Origin: Candidatus Sphingomonas colombiensis
GTDB lineage: Bacteria; Pseudomonadota; Alphaproteobacteria; Sphingomonadales; Sphingomonadaceae
DNA length: 64,000 bases
Direction of reading: 5' to 3'
Assembly (NCBI GenBank): GCA_029202845.1
Contig: CP119315.1
Location: forward strand, 3,131,001-3,195,000
The notes under the pieces are model-generated. The model was given only the letters and a program-made list of their open reading frames with translations, did no database searches and was not told where the DNA came from. Position 1 is the stretch's first letter; each line of letters opens with the position of its first letter. Positions 20,619 through 31,565 of this stretch are shown here, piece by piece. The translations under genes were made by a program, and so were the position numbers.

Positions 20619-22007
20619 TCACCGCGCGCCGACGGGCCAGAGCACCACCCGCAAGGTTTGCAACAGGATCAGCAGATCGAGGAACGGCGAGTAATTCTTG
20701 GCGTAATAAAGATCATATTCCAGCTTGTGGCGGGCATCGTCGATCGATGCGCCATAGGGATAATTGATCTGCGCCCAGCCCGTGATGCCGGGCTTCACCA
20801 TATGCCGTTCGGCATAATATGGCAGTTCGCGTTCGAGATCGGCGACGAATTGCGGGCGTTCGGGGCGCGGGCCGACGAAGCTCATCTCGCCTTTCAGCAC
20901 GCTCCAGCATTGCGGCAGCTCGTCGATGCGAACCTTGCGGATGAAGCGGCCGATGCGGGTGACGCGCGGATCCTGCTCCGCCGCCCAGACGGCCTTGCCG
21001 GCAACTTCTGCATCCTGTCGCATCGAGCGCAGCTTCGGGATGTCGAACGGCTCGTTGAACAGCCCGACGCGGCGCTGGCGATAGAAAGCGGGGCCCTTGC
21101 TCTCCAGCTTGATCGCGATCGCGGTGAGCAGGATCACCGGCATCGCGAGGACGAGCAGCAACAGGCTGACGATCACATCGAACGCGCGCTTGGTGATCGC
21201 CGTCAGCATCCGCCCGGACGAAAATCCGTCGGAGAAGATCAGCGAAGAGGGGTTCACCGTCCGCAGATCGATCCGCCCGGTCTCACGCTCCAGAAAGGAG
21301 GAAAATTCGTTGACCTGCACGCCGGTCGTCTTGACCCGCAGCAAATCCTTTAGCGGCAGGGCGTTGCGGCGCTCCTCGATCGCCAGCACCACTTCGGACG
21401 CGCGGTGCAGCACGACGTGGTCGGCGAGGTTGAAAATCGCATCGCGCGCGATCGCATCGGGCACCATCGGCTCGGGCTCGCCCATCGCGACATAGCTGAC
21501 GATGACGAAGCTCGATCCTGGCATCCTTTCGAGCGTCGCCAGCCGCGCGGCGCGCCCGCCCGCGCCCAGCACGATGACGCGGCGCTTGAAACGCTCCCCG
21601 CCGAGCAGGCCGCCGAACAAAAAGCGCACCAGCACCAGCCCGGCGATCGCGAACAGCATCGCGTAGAACAGGTTCGATCGCCAGAACGTCAGCGACGGCA
21701 GCATGAAGAACAGGACGGAGAGGAACAATACGCCCAGCGCCACCGCCACCATCAGCCGCATCGCGGCCTGACGGATCGAGATGAGCACGTCGGTCTGATA
21801 GGCGCCGACCGCGACCATCGCGATCATCAACGCGGCGGAAAAGGTCGCGAGCTGGGGCAGGCGGGTCCAGATCGGCGCGACCTCCATGCCGATCTGGCGC
21901 GCACGCAGCACCCATCCCGCTTCCGCCGCGCTCATCAGCAGCAACAGATCGAGCACGCCAAGCAGCAGCACCGCATTGGGTACGTAATGCTTGAAAACCC
22001 TGATCAT
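20619..22007 (-). CDS. Undecaprenyl-phosphate sugar transferase, TIGR03013 (XrtA/PEP-CTERM) type
   Basis: The 462-residue product begins MIRVFKHYVPNAVLLLGVLDLLL and has about four N-terminal transmembrane helices and a CoA-binding-like middle domain (VIVLGAGGRAARLATLE). A C-terminal bacterial sugar transferase domain runs from KRAFDVIVSLLLL, with KLRSMRQDA, RIDELPQ and FVGPRPERP. It starts exopolysaccharide repeat units by moving a sugar phosphate onto undecaprenyl phosphate. The N-terminal pattern is the one seen in the branch linked to exosortase A. Start chosen at ATG 22007; a frame extension to 22067 adds an unlikely polar leader. It heads the prsK-prsR-prsT-DUF815 operon and is divergent from the nucleotidyltransferase gene. 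Confidence 0.9.
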   Translation of the reverse strand: MIRVFKHYVPNAVLLLGVLDLLLLMSAAEAGWVLRARQIGMEVAPIWTRLPQLATFSAALMIAMVAVGAYQTDVLISIRQAAMRLMVAVALGVLFLSVLFFMLPSLTFWRSNLFYAMLFAIAGLVLVRFLFGGLLGGERFKRRVIVLGAGGRAARLATLERMPGSSFVIVSYVAMGEPEPMVPDAIARDAIFNLADHVVLHRASEVVLAIEERRNALPLKDLLRVKTTGVQVNEFSSFLERETGRIDLRTVNPSSLIFSDGFSSGRMLTAITKRAFDVIVSLLLLVLAMPVILLTAIAIKLESKGPAFYRQRRVGLFNEPFDIPKLRSMRQDAEVAGKAVWAAEQDPRVTRIGRFIRKVRIDELPQCWSVLKGEMSFVGPRPERPQFVADLERELPYYAERHMVKPGITGWAQINYPYGASIDDARHKLEYDLYYAKNYSPFLDLLILLQTLRVVLWPVGAR

Positions 22008-22153
22008 TTTATCGCCATCCGATCGCGTGTGTAAGCTTCTCCGACACCTGATCGCAGGAATTGGCAAAGAAAGGCTGAAGGCCGGGCTCGGATCGAAACA
22101 TTGCCGTGCGCATTCGTCCTTGCGATGAAGGATTTTGAAGTATGGAGAGACGG

Positions 22154-23206
22154 ATGACCGCTGCCTCGCTGATCGTTCCCGTAATTCTGTCCGGTGGCGC
22201 GGGATCGCGGCTATGGCCGATGTCGCGGCCCGAATTGCCCAAACAGATGCTCGCGCTGACCGCGCGGCAAACCATGCTCCAGCTCACCGCCAGCCGCGCA
22301 CGGGGCGATCGGTTCGCGCCGCCGGTGGTGGTCGCCAGCGCACAGCATGCCGAACTTGTCGAGCAGCAGCTCGAGGCGGTGGGGGTGCCGGCGCAGACGT
22401 TGATCCTCGAACCGGCCGGCCGCAACACCGCGCCTGCCATCGCGCTGGCGGCGCTGGCGATGGAGGACCGGACGGCGCCGTTGCTCGTCATGCCGTCCGA
22501 TCACGTCATCGCCGATGTCCCGGCCTTCCATGCGGCGATCAACGCCGCGATGCCGCTGGTGCGCGACGGGTGGCTCGTCACCTTCGGCATCACGCCGGAC
22601 GCGCCGGAGACGGGATATGGCTATATCCGCGAAGGCGAGGAGATCGTGCCGGGCGTGCATCGCGTCGAGCGGTTCGTCGAAAAGCCGCCGCTCGACGCCG
22701 CCGAGGCGATGCTGGCGGCTGGGGGGCATGTGTGGAACGGCGGCATCTTCCTGTTCCGCGCCGATGCCTATCTCGACGCGCTGAACACCTATGAGCCGGC
22801 GATGGTGGAGGCCATGACCCGCGCCATGGCGGGCGCGACGCGCGATGGCGCGCGGGTGATGCCCGATGCCGAGGCCTTCGCGAGCGCCACCAGCCGCTCG
22901 ATCGACTATGCGGTGATGGAGCGCGCGGATCGGGTCGCGGTGGCGCCGGTGGCGATGGGGTGGAACGACGTTGGCAGCTGGGACGCGCTCCACGCGATCA
23001 GCTCGCGAGACGATGACGGCAATGTCATCCACGGCGAGGTGATCGCGCTCGATACCAACAATTGCCTGGTCCGCAGCGATGGTGCACGGGTTGCAATGAT
23101 CGGGGTGAGCGATCTGATCGTCGTGGCGAGCGGGGACGATATCCTGATCCTGCCGCGCGGAAGGGGGCAGGATGTGAAGAAGTTGCTGGAGGCGATGAAG
23201 AGGTGA
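22154..23206 (+). CDS. Mannose-1-phosphate guanylyltransferase (short form)
   Basis: The 350-residue product has the nucleotidyltransferase motif LSGGAGSRLWPMSRPELPKQ near the N-terminus, VMPSDHVIAD, FVEKPPLD and the ManC-type segment GWNDVGSWDAL. The C-terminal phosphomannose isomerase domain of bifunctional ManC/AlgA proteins is absent. It makes GDP-mannose from mannose-1-phosphate and GTP, a precursor for exopolysaccharide, which fits the divergent sugar transferase. ATG 22154 follows a GGAGAG box at suitable spacing; ATG 22142, twelve bases upstream, is also possible. Confidence 0.88.
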   Translation: MTAASLIVPVILSGGAGSRLWPMSRPELPKQMLALTARQTMLQLTASRARGDRFAPPVVVASAQHAELVEQQLEAVGVPAQTLILEPAGRNTAPAIALAALAMEDRTAPLLVMPSDHVIADVPAFHAAINAAMPLVRDGWLVTFGITPDAPETGYGYIREGEEIVPGVHRVERFVEKPPLDAAEAMLAAGGHVWNGGIFLFRADAYLDALNTYEPAMVEAMTRAMAGATRDGARVMPDAEAFASATSRSIDYAVMERADRVAVAPVAMGWNDVGSWDALHAISSRDDDGNVIHGEVIALDTNNCLVRSDGARVAMIGVSDLIVVASGDDILILPRGRGQDVKKLLEAMKR

Positions 23207-23279
23207 GCGGTTTTCGTTGCGCGGCCGGCGCACATGTTCACAGGCTGTTCAACCCTTCGCCCGTATCCCCGCCGGTGAA

Positions 23280-23579
23280 ATGAGGATCGGGACCGCTTCG
23301 TCATTATTGTTGCTCGCCGCGTCTCCGGCGCTCGCCACGCCGCCGGATCAGGGCCGCGAGGCGAGTGCGGCGTGGGCGGCGACGCGTGACGGAAAAATTC
23401 TGCCGCTCAAGGAGATAGAGCGCCGCGTCGTGCCGACGATGAAGGGCGCGCAATATATCGGTTTCGATCTGGAATTGCCGAGCGGGGTCTATACGCTGAA
23501 GTTCCTGCGCGACGGCACGGTGATCTGGGTCGACGTCGATGGCCGCACCGGACAGGTAATCGGCCGGACCGGGCGCTGA
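23280..23579 (+). CDS. Exported PepSY-domain protein
   Basis: The 99-residue product has a signal peptide MRIGTASSLLLLAASPALA and then a single small domain ending in YTLKFLRDGTVIWVDVDGRTGQVIGRTGR, the pattern of PepSY proteins. PepSY domains are thought to modulate proteases or to serve as periplasmic regulators, and they are often encoded next to two-component systems, as here. The start is at ATG 23280; the frame is open upstream to 23217 but would place polar residues before the signal peptide. Confidence 0.78.
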   Translation: MRIGTASSLLLLAASPALATPPDQGREASAAWAATRDGKILPLKEIERRVVPTMKGAQYIGFDLELPSGVYTLKFLRDGTVIWVDVDGRTGQVIGRTGR

Positions 23580-23656
23580 TTCAGCAACCCGACAGGTCAA
23601 TTCCATCAGACGCGCTTCGGTGTTAACGCCGACGGCGGAACCCAAAGGGAGACAAC

Positions 23657-24322
23657 ATGCGCGTCCTGATCGTCGAAGACGAGCCGAACCTCGGCCAGCA
23701 GCTCAAGAGCACGCTGGAGGGAGCCGGCTATGCGATCGACCTCGCCACCGATGGCGAGGAGGGGCATTTCCTCGGCTCGACCGAAAGCTATGATGCGATC
23801 GTGCTCGATCTGGGCCTGCCGGAGATCGACGGGCTGACCGTGCTCGATCGCTGGCGCAAGGAGGGCAAGACGACCCCCGTGCTGGTGCTCACCGCGCGCG
23901 ACAGCTGGTCCGACAAGGTGGCCGGGCTGGATGCGGGGGCGGACGATTATGTCGCCAAGCCGTTCCAGACCGAGGAGCTGATCGCCCGCCTGCGCGCGCT
24001 GATCCGCCGCGCATCCGGCAATGCCTCGTCCGAGCTGACCGCCGGCGATGTCCGTCTCGATACCCGTTCGGGCAAGGTGACCCGTGCCGGCGAGCCGGTG
24101 AAGTTGACCGCGCAGGAATATAAATTGCTGAGCTATCTGCTCCATCACAAGGGCAAGGTGGTGAGCCGTACCGAGCTGATCGAACATATTTACGATCAGG
24201 ATTTCGATCGTGATTCCAATACGATCGAGGTGTTCGTCACGCGCATCCGCAAGAAGCTGGGGCAGGACGTGATCACCACGATTCGCGGGCTGGGCTACAG
24301 TCTGGAAGATCCGGCCGGCTGA
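23657..24322 (+). CDS. OmpR/PhoP-family response regulator
   Basis: The 221-residue product has a receiver domain (E-D pair in VEDEPN, phosphorylation site D51 in IVLDLGLPEIDG, lysine in VAKPFQTEEL) and a C-terminal winged-helix DNA-binding domain (LTAQEYKLLSYLLHHKGKVVSRTEL to TTIRGLGYSLE). It is a transcription factor of the PhoP/QseB type. The cognate sensor kinase starts 10 bases after its stop and a PepSY protein precedes it, so the three form one unit. Confidence 0.92.
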   Translation: MRVLIVEDEPNLGQQLKSTLEGAGYAIDLATDGEEGHFLGSTESYDAIVLDLGLPEIDGLTVLDRWRKEGKTTPVLVLTARDSWSDKVAGLDAGADDYVAKPFQTEELIARLRALIRRASGNASSELTAGDVRLDTRSGKVTRAGEPVKLTAQEYKLLSYLLHHKGKVVSRTELIEHIYDQDFDRDSNTIEVFVTRIRKKLGQDVITTIRGLGYSLEDPAG

Positions 24323-24332
24323 GCCATCGCCG

Positions 24333-25703
24333 ATGACCGCCGCGATACAGGACAATACGCGGCCGATCCGCCGGATCGGATCGCTTTCGCGGCGGATGAT
24401 CCTGATCGCGGCGGCGTGGATTCTGCTGCTGCTCGCGGGCGGCGGGCTGGCGCTCGATCGCGTGCTGGTCAGCGCCGTTACGCGGAATTTCGACGATCAG
24501 CTCGAATATGTCCTCCAATCGCTGCTGGTTTCGGCCGAAATCGGCCCCGACGGCGAAGTGATCTTCAACCGCGAACCCGCCGATCAGCGCTTTCTGGAGC
24601 CCTATTCCGGGCTTTACTGGCAGGTTTCGGCACGCGGTCGCGAGCCGTTTCCCTCACGCTCGCTGTGGGATCGCCAGCTTTCCTATGGCGCGAACCATAA
24701 TGATCGCAGCGTCCATATCTATGACAGCGATCAGTTCCACGACGAGAAATTGCGGGTGGTGGAGCGTGATGTGACGCTGCCGCGATCGCAGGTGCGCTGG
24801 CGATTCCAGGTGGCGCAAAGCCGCAGCGGGCTGGACGCCCAGATCGACGTGTTGCGACGCACGCTGATCCGCAGCTTCCTGTTGCTCGGGCTCGGCCTGA
24901 TCGTGCTCGCGGCGCTCCAGACCTTTTACGGGCTGCTTCCGCTGCGCAAGCTGCGGCTGGAGATCGCCAAGCTGCGGGGCGGCAAGACCAACCGGGTTTC
25001 GGGCAATATGCCGATCGAAGTCGCGCCGCTGGTGGAAGAACTCAACGCGCTGGTGGCGCATAACGAGGTGCAGGCGGAAGAAGCGCGGCGCCATGCCGGC
25101 AACCTCGCCCATGCGCTCAAGACGCCGCTCACGGTAATCATGAACGCGGCCACCGCCAATTCGAATGACCTTTCCGAAACCGTGGTGCGCGAGGCGCGCA
25201 CGATGCGGCGGCAGGTGGATCACCATCTCGCGCGCGCGCGCGCCGTCGGACGGCGCGGATCGGCGCACAGCCGGGCCAGGGTGTGGGAATCGATCGAATC
25301 GGTCGAGCGCGCGGTGCAGCGGCTCTATCCGCACGTCCGCATCGACATGGATGGCGAAAAGGAGCTGGTCGCTCATATCGAGCGGCAGGATCTCGACGAG
25401 ATCATCGGCAATCTGGTGGAGAATGCCGCGAAATACGGCGGCGGCAGCGTGTTCGTGACGGTGACCGCGCATTCCGGCTTCGTCGAGGTTCTGGTGGAAG
25501 ACGATGGCACCGGCATCCCGGAACAGGAGCGGGTGCGCATCTTCGATCGCGGCGCGCGGCTCGACACCGGCAAGCCGGGCACCGGGCTTGGCCTAGCGAT
25601 CGTGCGCGACGTGGCCGAAATCTACGAAGGCACCGTGCGGCTGGAGGAGAGCGAGGATCTCGGCGGCCTGCTCGTGCGGCTGCGGCTGCCAATGGCCCAA
25701 TGA
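24333..25703 (+). CDS. PhoQ-like sensor histidine kinase
   Basis: The 456-residue product has a transmembrane helix at about 27-50, a periplasmic domain of about 130 residues and a second helix at about 180-200. A dimerisation domain follows with H box NLAHALKTPLTVI, then an ATPase domain with NLVENAAKYG, DDGTGIP and GTGLGLAIV. It is paired with the upstream OmpR-type regulator. The HALKTP H box is the variant common in PhoQ-like kinases. The signal is unknown. Confidence 0.92.
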   Translation: MTAAIQDNTRPIRRIGSLSRRMILIAAAWILLLLAGGGLALDRVLVSAVTRNFDDQLEYVLQSLLVSAEIGPDGEVIFNREPADQRFLEPYSGLYWQVSARGREPFPSRSLWDRQLSYGANHNDRSVHIYDSDQFHDEKLRVVERDVTLPRSQVRWRFQVAQSRSGLDAQIDVLRRTLIRSFLLLGLGLIVLAALQTFYGLLPLRKLRLEIAKLRGGKTNRVSGNMPIEVAPLVEELNALVAHNEVQAEEARRHAGNLAHALKTPLTVIMNAATANSNDLSETVVREARTMRRQVDHHLARARAVGRRGSAHSRARVWESIESVERAVQRLYPHVRIDMDGEKELVAHIERQDLDEIIGNLVENAAKYGGGSVFVTVTAHSGFVEVLVEDDGTGIPEQERVRIFDRGARLDTGKPGTGLGLAIVRDVAEIYEGTVRLEESEDLGGLLVRLRLPMAQ

Positions 25704-25713
25704 TTACCACGCG

Positions 25714-25739
25714 TTAACGCATCCACGGCCCGGCGTTAA
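25714..25739. repeat. Inverted repeat TTAACGC/GCGTTAA
   Basis: Seven-base arms at 25714-25720 and 25733-25739 are separated by twelve bases, in the 71-base gap between the sensor kinase and the GGDEF gene. A similar TTAACGCC box occurs upstream of the response regulator (near 23622). It may be an operator or a weak hairpin; there is no U-tract. Confidence 0.3.
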
Positions 25740-25774
25740 TATTTCGGAAGCCATCATCGGTTACGAAGACCGGC

Positions 25775-27190
25775 ATGGGACGCGAAAGATTATCCGCCGT
25801 GTTCGGCGTCGGTGTTCTCTATTTCGCGCTGGCCGCCGCGACTATCTGGCTCGTCAGCGATCGTAACGAGGTGCCGCCGATCTGGCCGGCGAATGCGGTG
25901 TTGCTCGCGCTGCTGCTGCAACCGAAACGCACCGTGTGGATCGACGTGCTGTTCGCCGCCGTGATCGGCAACATGCTGGCTAATGTCCTCGCGCGCGGCG
26001 CGTTTGTCGCGCCGGTTTTCTATGGGATGGTCGATGTTACCGAGGTGACGATTGCAGCCTATGCGCTGCGTCGCTCGATCGGCGTCGGCGAGGTGCTGGG
26101 CGCGCCGGAGAACCTTGGGCGCTTCATCCTTTGGGCGGGCGGCGTGGCCCCCGCGGTCGGCGGGCTGGGCGGGGCCCTCATCGGATGGATCTGGCTCGGC
26201 CAGGATTTCGCCGCCGGTCTGCGCAAATGCTATTTCAGCGATGCGCTGGGACTATTGGTTTTCACCCCGTTCTTCACATCGCTTCTGGCGGGGGATTATC
26301 GCCGCTCGATCATTGGCCGCAAGACGCGCGAATATGTCGAGGCGATCGGGATCATCCTGCTGGTGACCGCGACGTCGATCGTGATCTTCGGCATCGCGCA
26401 TCGCCCGGCGGCGTTCGTGCTGTTCGCGCCGCTGATGCTCGCGACCTTCCGGCTTGGGCGGCTCGGCACGCAATTCGTGGTGCTGATCGTTGCGATCGCG
26501 GGCGCGGTGGGGGTGTTTCGACTGGATTCGGCCTTCTCGATCTATGGGGAGCAGCCGGAGGTGCGGCTGCATCTCATGCAATTCTTCCTCGCGGTGGTGC
26601 TGCTCACCTGTCTGCCGGTTGCGGCCAGCCTTTCGGCGCGCGCGCGGCTGACCGCGCAGCTCGCCGAGAGCGAACGGCGGCTGCGTGAGCGAGAGCGCGA
26701 TCTGCTGCGGCTGGCGGCGACCGATTCGCTGACCGGGTTGCTCAACCGCGGCGCGCTCAACGAGCGGATCGGCAAGATCCATCGCGAAGGGCAGATGGCG
26801 GTCGCGGTGCTCGATCTCGATCGCTTCAAGGAGGTCAACGATCGGTTCGGCCACGACGTCGGCGATCTCGCGCTCGTACATTTCGCGCGGGTGATCGAAG
26901 GCGGCGTGCGGCAAGGCGATGTCGTCGCGCGGGTCGGCGGCGACGAATTCATGATCTTCTTCCCGGCGACTGGCCAGGCCGATGCCGGCACGATCTGCGA
27001 CCGGCTTGCCGCCACGCTGCGCGAAAAGCGGATGGCGATCGACGCCGACACGCTTTTCACGCTGGGGATGAGCTGTGGCGTTGCGGAGCGCCGTGAGGGC
27101 GAAACGATCGAGGCGGTGATCAAGCGTGCCGATCAGGCGCTCTATGCGGCGAAGGCGGCGGGGCGTTCGCGGGTGTTGCGCGCGGCCTAA
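25775..27190 (+). CDS. Diguanylate cyclase with MASE1 membrane sensor
   Basis: The product has 471 residues. About 285 N-terminal residues form eight or so membrane helices with the MASE1 signature PPIWPANAVLLALLL. A short coiled coil (LAESERRLRERERDLLRL) leads into a GGDEF domain with intact RVGGDEFMIFFP. An RQGD motif, the RxxD inhibitory I-site, lies five residues before GGDEF, so feedback inhibition by c-di-GMP is expected. It makes c-di-GMP from two GTP and opposes the EAL protein encoded at 3970. Confidence 0.9.
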   Translation: MGRERLSAVFGVGVLYFALAAATIWLVSDRNEVPPIWPANAVLLALLLQPKRTVWIDVLFAAVIGNMLANVLARGAFVAPVFYGMVDVTEVTIAAYALRRSIGVGEVLGAPENLGRFILWAGGVAPAVGGLGGALIGWIWLGQDFAAGLRKCYFSDALGLLVFTPFFTSLLAGDYRRSIIGRKTREYVEAIGIILLVTATSIVIFGIAHRPAAFVLFAPLMLATFRLGRLGTQFVVLIVAIAGAVGVFRLDSAFSIYGEQPEVRLHLMQFFLAVVLLTCLPVAASLSARARLTAQLAESERRLRERERDLLRLAATDSLTGLLNRGALNERIGKIHREGQMAVAVLDLDRFKEVNDRFGHDVGDLALVHFARVIEGGVRQGDVVARVGGDEFMIFFPATGQADAGTICDRLAATLREKRMAIDADTLFTLGMSCGVAERREGETIEAVIKRADQALYAAKAAGRSRVLRAA

Positions 27191-28182
27191 GCCGGTTCGA
27201 GCGCCCGCATCGCCTCTGCCGCGATCGCGAAGGAGCGTTTGCGCGCCTCGTGATCGTACATCATGCTCGTCAGCATCACCTCGTCCACGCCGGTGCGCCT
27301 GACGAAGCCGGCGATGCCGCGCGCGATCTCCTCACGCGTGCCGATCGCGGTGCATTGCAGGACATGGTTGAGGATCGCGGCGTGCTGCGGCGGCAGGCTA
27401 GCGCGATAGCCGGGGACGGGCGGCTGGAGCTGGCGCGGGTTGCCGGTGCGCAGCGCGACGAACGCCTGCTGCTGCGAACTGGCCAGAAGCTCCGCTTCCT
27501 CCTGCGTGTCGGCGGCGAAGACGTTGAACCCGGCCATCGCATAGGGCTTTTCGAGTTGCGCTGACGGGCGGAAATCGCGGCGGTACACCTCCAGCGCCTG
27601 ATCGAGCGCATCGGGCGCGAAATGCGAGGCGAAGGCATAAGGCAGGCCAAGGATCGCGGCGAGCTGCGCTCCGAACAGGCTGGAGCCGAGAATCCACAGA
27701 TCGGGCCGTGCGCCCGCCCCGGGCGTGGCGGTGATGCCGGTGCGCCCGTCGTCCGCGAAATAGCTTTGCAGCTCGACGACATCATTGGGGAAGGCGTTGG
27801 GATCGGTTTCGAGCGTCCGCCGCATCGCGCGGGCGACGCGCTGGTCCGACCCGGGGGCGCGACCGAGGCCAAGGTCGATACGACCGGGAAACAGCGCGTC
27901 GAGCGTGCCGAACTGTTCCGCGATCTGGAGCGGGGCGTGGTTCGGCAACATGATCCCGCCCGCGCCGACGCGGATCGTATCGGTCGCCTGCCCGACATGC
28001 GCGATCACCACCGCCGTCGCGGCCGAGGCGATGCCGGGCATGCCGTGATGCTCCGCCACCCAATATCGGCTGTAGCCCATGCGTTCGGCATGGCGCGCGA
28101 GATCGGCGGCATTGGCGAGCGATTGGGCGACATTGCCACCCTCCACCACGGGGACGAGATCGAGCAGGGAATATGCGGTCAT
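27187..28182 (-). CDS. Luciferase-like (LLM class) flavin-dependent oxidoreductase, MsnO8-type
   Basis: The 331-residue product begins MTAYSLLDLVPVVEGG and contains RYWVAEHHGMPGIASAATAVVIAHV, RVGAGGIMLPNHAPL and LFPGRIDLGLGRAPG. These are the hallmarks of the MsnO8 branch of bacterial-luciferase-like TIM-barrel monooxygenases that use reduced FMN. The substrate is unknown. The start at ATG 28182 is chosen because the conserved family N-terminus begins there. The gene is convergent with the diguanylate cyclase and overlaps its stop by four bases. Confidence 0.88.
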   Translation of the reverse strand: MTAYSLLDLVPVVEGGNVAQSLANAADLARHAERMGYSRYWVAEHHGMPGIASAATAVVIAHVGQATDTIRVGAGGIMLPNHAPLQIAEQFGTLDALFPGRIDLGLGRAPGSDQRVARAMRRTLETDPNAFPNDVVELQSYFADDGRTGITATPGAGARPDLWILGSSLFGAQLAAILGLPYAFASHFAPDALDQALEVYRRDFRPSAQLEKPYAMAGFNVFAADTQEEAELLASSQQQAFVALRTGNPRQLQPPVPGYRASLPPQHAAILNHVLQCTAIGTREEIARGIAGFVRRTGVDEVMLTSMMYDHEARKRSFAIAAEAMRALEPA

Positions 28183-28289
28183 GGCACGGGATGTGGCGTG
28201 ATAAGTTGCGATCCGCAACCTCCCCATGCCGCATCCATATCGGGGATCGCGGCGTTGTCCTCGACGGGATTGCCTCCTAAAGCCCCGCC

Positions 28290-28946
28290 ATGCATCCGAC
28301 GCTCGCCCCGATCCGCAACTGGATCTTCGATCTCGACAACACGCTCTATCCGGCGAGCGCGGACCTGTTCGCGCTGATCGACGCGAAGATCGGGGCCTAT
28401 GTCGCCGATCTGCTCGGGCTCGATCCGATCGAGGCGCGACGCGTGCAGAAAGGCTATTTTCTCGGCCACGGCACCACGCTCGCGGGGCTGATGGCGGAAC
28501 ATCAGGTCGATCCGCACCATTATCTCGATTTCGTCCACGACATCGAAATGGACGTGCTGGAGCACAACGCGCCGCTCGCCGCCGCGATCGCGAAGCTGCC
28601 GGGGCGCAAGATCGTCTTCACCAACGGCGACGCGCCTTATGCCCGCCGCGTGCTCGATCGGCTGGGTCTGGGCGCCACGTTCGAAGCGGTGCACGACGTT
28701 CACGCGATGGATCTGGTGCCGAAGCCGGCGCCCTCGGCCTATGCCGGGCTGTGCGCCGCGTTCGATCTCGATCCGACGCAAACCCTGTTCGCCGACGACA
28801 TGGCGCGAAATCTCGCGCCCGCCAAGGCGATCGGCATGACCACCGTGTGGGTGGATAACGGATCGGAGCAGGCGGCCGATGCCGACCGGAGCTTCATCGA
28901 TTACACGACCCACGACCTGACGCACTGGCTTGAAGGAATTTTATGA
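28290..28946 (+). CDS. HAD-superfamily pyrimidine 5'-nucleotidase
   Basis: The 218-residue product has HAD motif I IFDLDNTLYP (catalytic aspartates), motif II KIVFTNGD, the lysine motif PKPAPSAY and motif IV FADDMARNLAPAKAIGM. The combination and length match the pyrimidine 5'-nucleotidase branch (Sdt1-like). It dephosphorylates nucleoside monophosphates. Its stop overlaps the dapD start by four bases (ATGA); this gene pair is common in alphaproteobacteria although the functional link is unclear. Confidence 0.88.
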   Translation: MHPTLAPIRNWIFDLDNTLYPASADLFALIDAKIGAYVADLLGLDPIEARRVQKGYFLGHGTTLAGLMAEHQVDPHHYLDFVHDIEMDVLEHNAPLAAAIAKLPGRKIVFTNGDAPYARRVLDRLGLGATFEAVHDVHAMDLVPKPAPSAYAGLCAAFDLDPTQTLFADDMARNLAPAKAIGMTTVWVDNGSEQAADADRSFIDYTTHDLTHWLEGIL

Positions 28947-29767
28947 GCGACATCACCGGGCTTGAACAGACGATCGACGCAGCGTGGGAAAACCGCGCGG
29001 AGATCGGCCTCGCCACCGCCGGCGAGGTGCGCAGCGCGGTCGATCGGGCGCTGGCGCTGCTCGATGCGGGCGCCGCGCGGGTGGCGGAGCCGGATGGCAA
29101 TGGCGGCTGGCGTGTCAATCAGTGGCTGAAGAAGGCTGTGCTGCTGTCGTTCCGCCTCAACGACAATGCGCTGATCGATAACGGCCCCGGCGCGGGCCAT
29201 TGGTTCGACAAGGTGCCTTCGAAATTCTCCGGCTGGACCGAGGCCGAGTTCCGCGAAGCGGGCTTCCGCGCGGTGCCGGGCAGCGTGGCGCGGCGCGGCG
29301 CGTTCATCGGCAAGGGCGCGATCCTGATGCCGAGCTTCGTCAACATCGGCGCCTATGTGGGTGAAGGCACGATGGTCGACACCTGGGCAACGGTCGGCAG
29401 CTGCGCGCAGATCGGCAAGAACGTCCATCTGTCCGGCGGCGTCGGCATCGGTGGCGTGCTGGAGCCGTTGCAGGCCGATCCTGTCATCATCGGCGACGGC
29501 GCGTTCATCGGCGCCCGCGCCGAAGTGGCGGAGGGCGTGCGCGTCGGCGAGGGCGCGGTGCTCTCGATGGGCGTCTATCTCGGTGCGTCGACCAAGATCA
29601 TCGACCGCGCGACCGGCGAAGTTTTCCGGGGCGAAGTGCCGCCTTATTCGGTGGTCGTGCCGGGATCGACCGGCAGCAATCCGGGGCTTTATTGCGCGGT
29701 GATCGTAAAGCGCGTCGATGCGCAGACGCGATCGAAGACCAGCATCAACGAGCTGCTGCGCGACTGA
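28943..29767 (+). CDS. dapD: 2,3,4,5-tetrahydropyridine-2,6-dicarboxylate N-succinyltransferase
   Basis: The 274-residue product has a left-handed beta-helix of hexapeptide repeats (GAFIGKGAILMPSFVNIGAYV, GTMVDTWATVGSCAQIG) and the N-terminal helical domain typical of DapD. It transfers succinyl from succinyl-CoA in the lysine/meso-diaminopimelate pathway, which supplies peptidoglycan and lysine. It is translationally coupled to the upstream nucleotidase gene. Confidence 0.96.
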   Translation: MSDITGLEQTIDAAWENRAEIGLATAGEVRSAVDRALALLDAGAARVAEPDGNGGWRVNQWLKKAVLLSFRLNDNALIDNGPGAGHWFDKVPSKFSGWTEAEFREAGFRAVPGSVARRGAFIGKGAILMPSFVNIGAYVGEGTMVDTWATVGSCAQIGKNVHLSGGVGIGGVLEPLQADPVIIGDGAFIGARAEVAEGVRVGEGAVLSMGVYLGASTKIIDRATGEVFRGEVPPYSVVVPGSTGSNPGLYCAVIVKRVDAQTRSKTSINELLRD

Positions 29768-29772
29768 GCCGG

Positions 29773-29823
29773 GCGGCGGGGGCGAAACCCCGCCGCATCG
29801 TCACCCCCGCGCAAAAGCGGGGG
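29773..29823. repeat. Two adjacent GC-rich hairpins after dapD
   Basis: GCGGCGGGG (29773-29781) pairs with CCCCGCCGC (29788-29796), and CCCCCGC (29804-29810) pairs with GCGGGGG (29817-29823). No U-tract follows either. The second resembles the short palindromic intergenic repeats (cgtcaccccCGC...GCGGGGG type) scattered through many alphaproteobacterial genomes. They may also end or protect the dapD transcript. Confidence 0.5.
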
Positions 29824-29944
29824 CGATTGGTTGAATTAACGAGCGTTCGGCGCCAATATCGGCGCCCCGAATAAGGAGTGACCACCGTGTACCATCGGAT
29901 GAACAATGCCAGCCGCTTTGTCTCTTCCGTCTGCACGGTGCCTT

Positions 29945-31522
<1,578 letters not shown>

Positions 31523-31565
31523 CACCCGCGCCTCCTATCCGCGCGTAAAGTCTCAGGGGAATTCC

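Noticed and set aside
22040..22070. Sigma-54 promoter (TTGGCAAAGAAAGGCTG) near the sugar transferase and guanylyltransferase genes
   Set aside because: The GG and GC elements are nine instead of ten bases apart, and the second element lacks the TTGC pattern.
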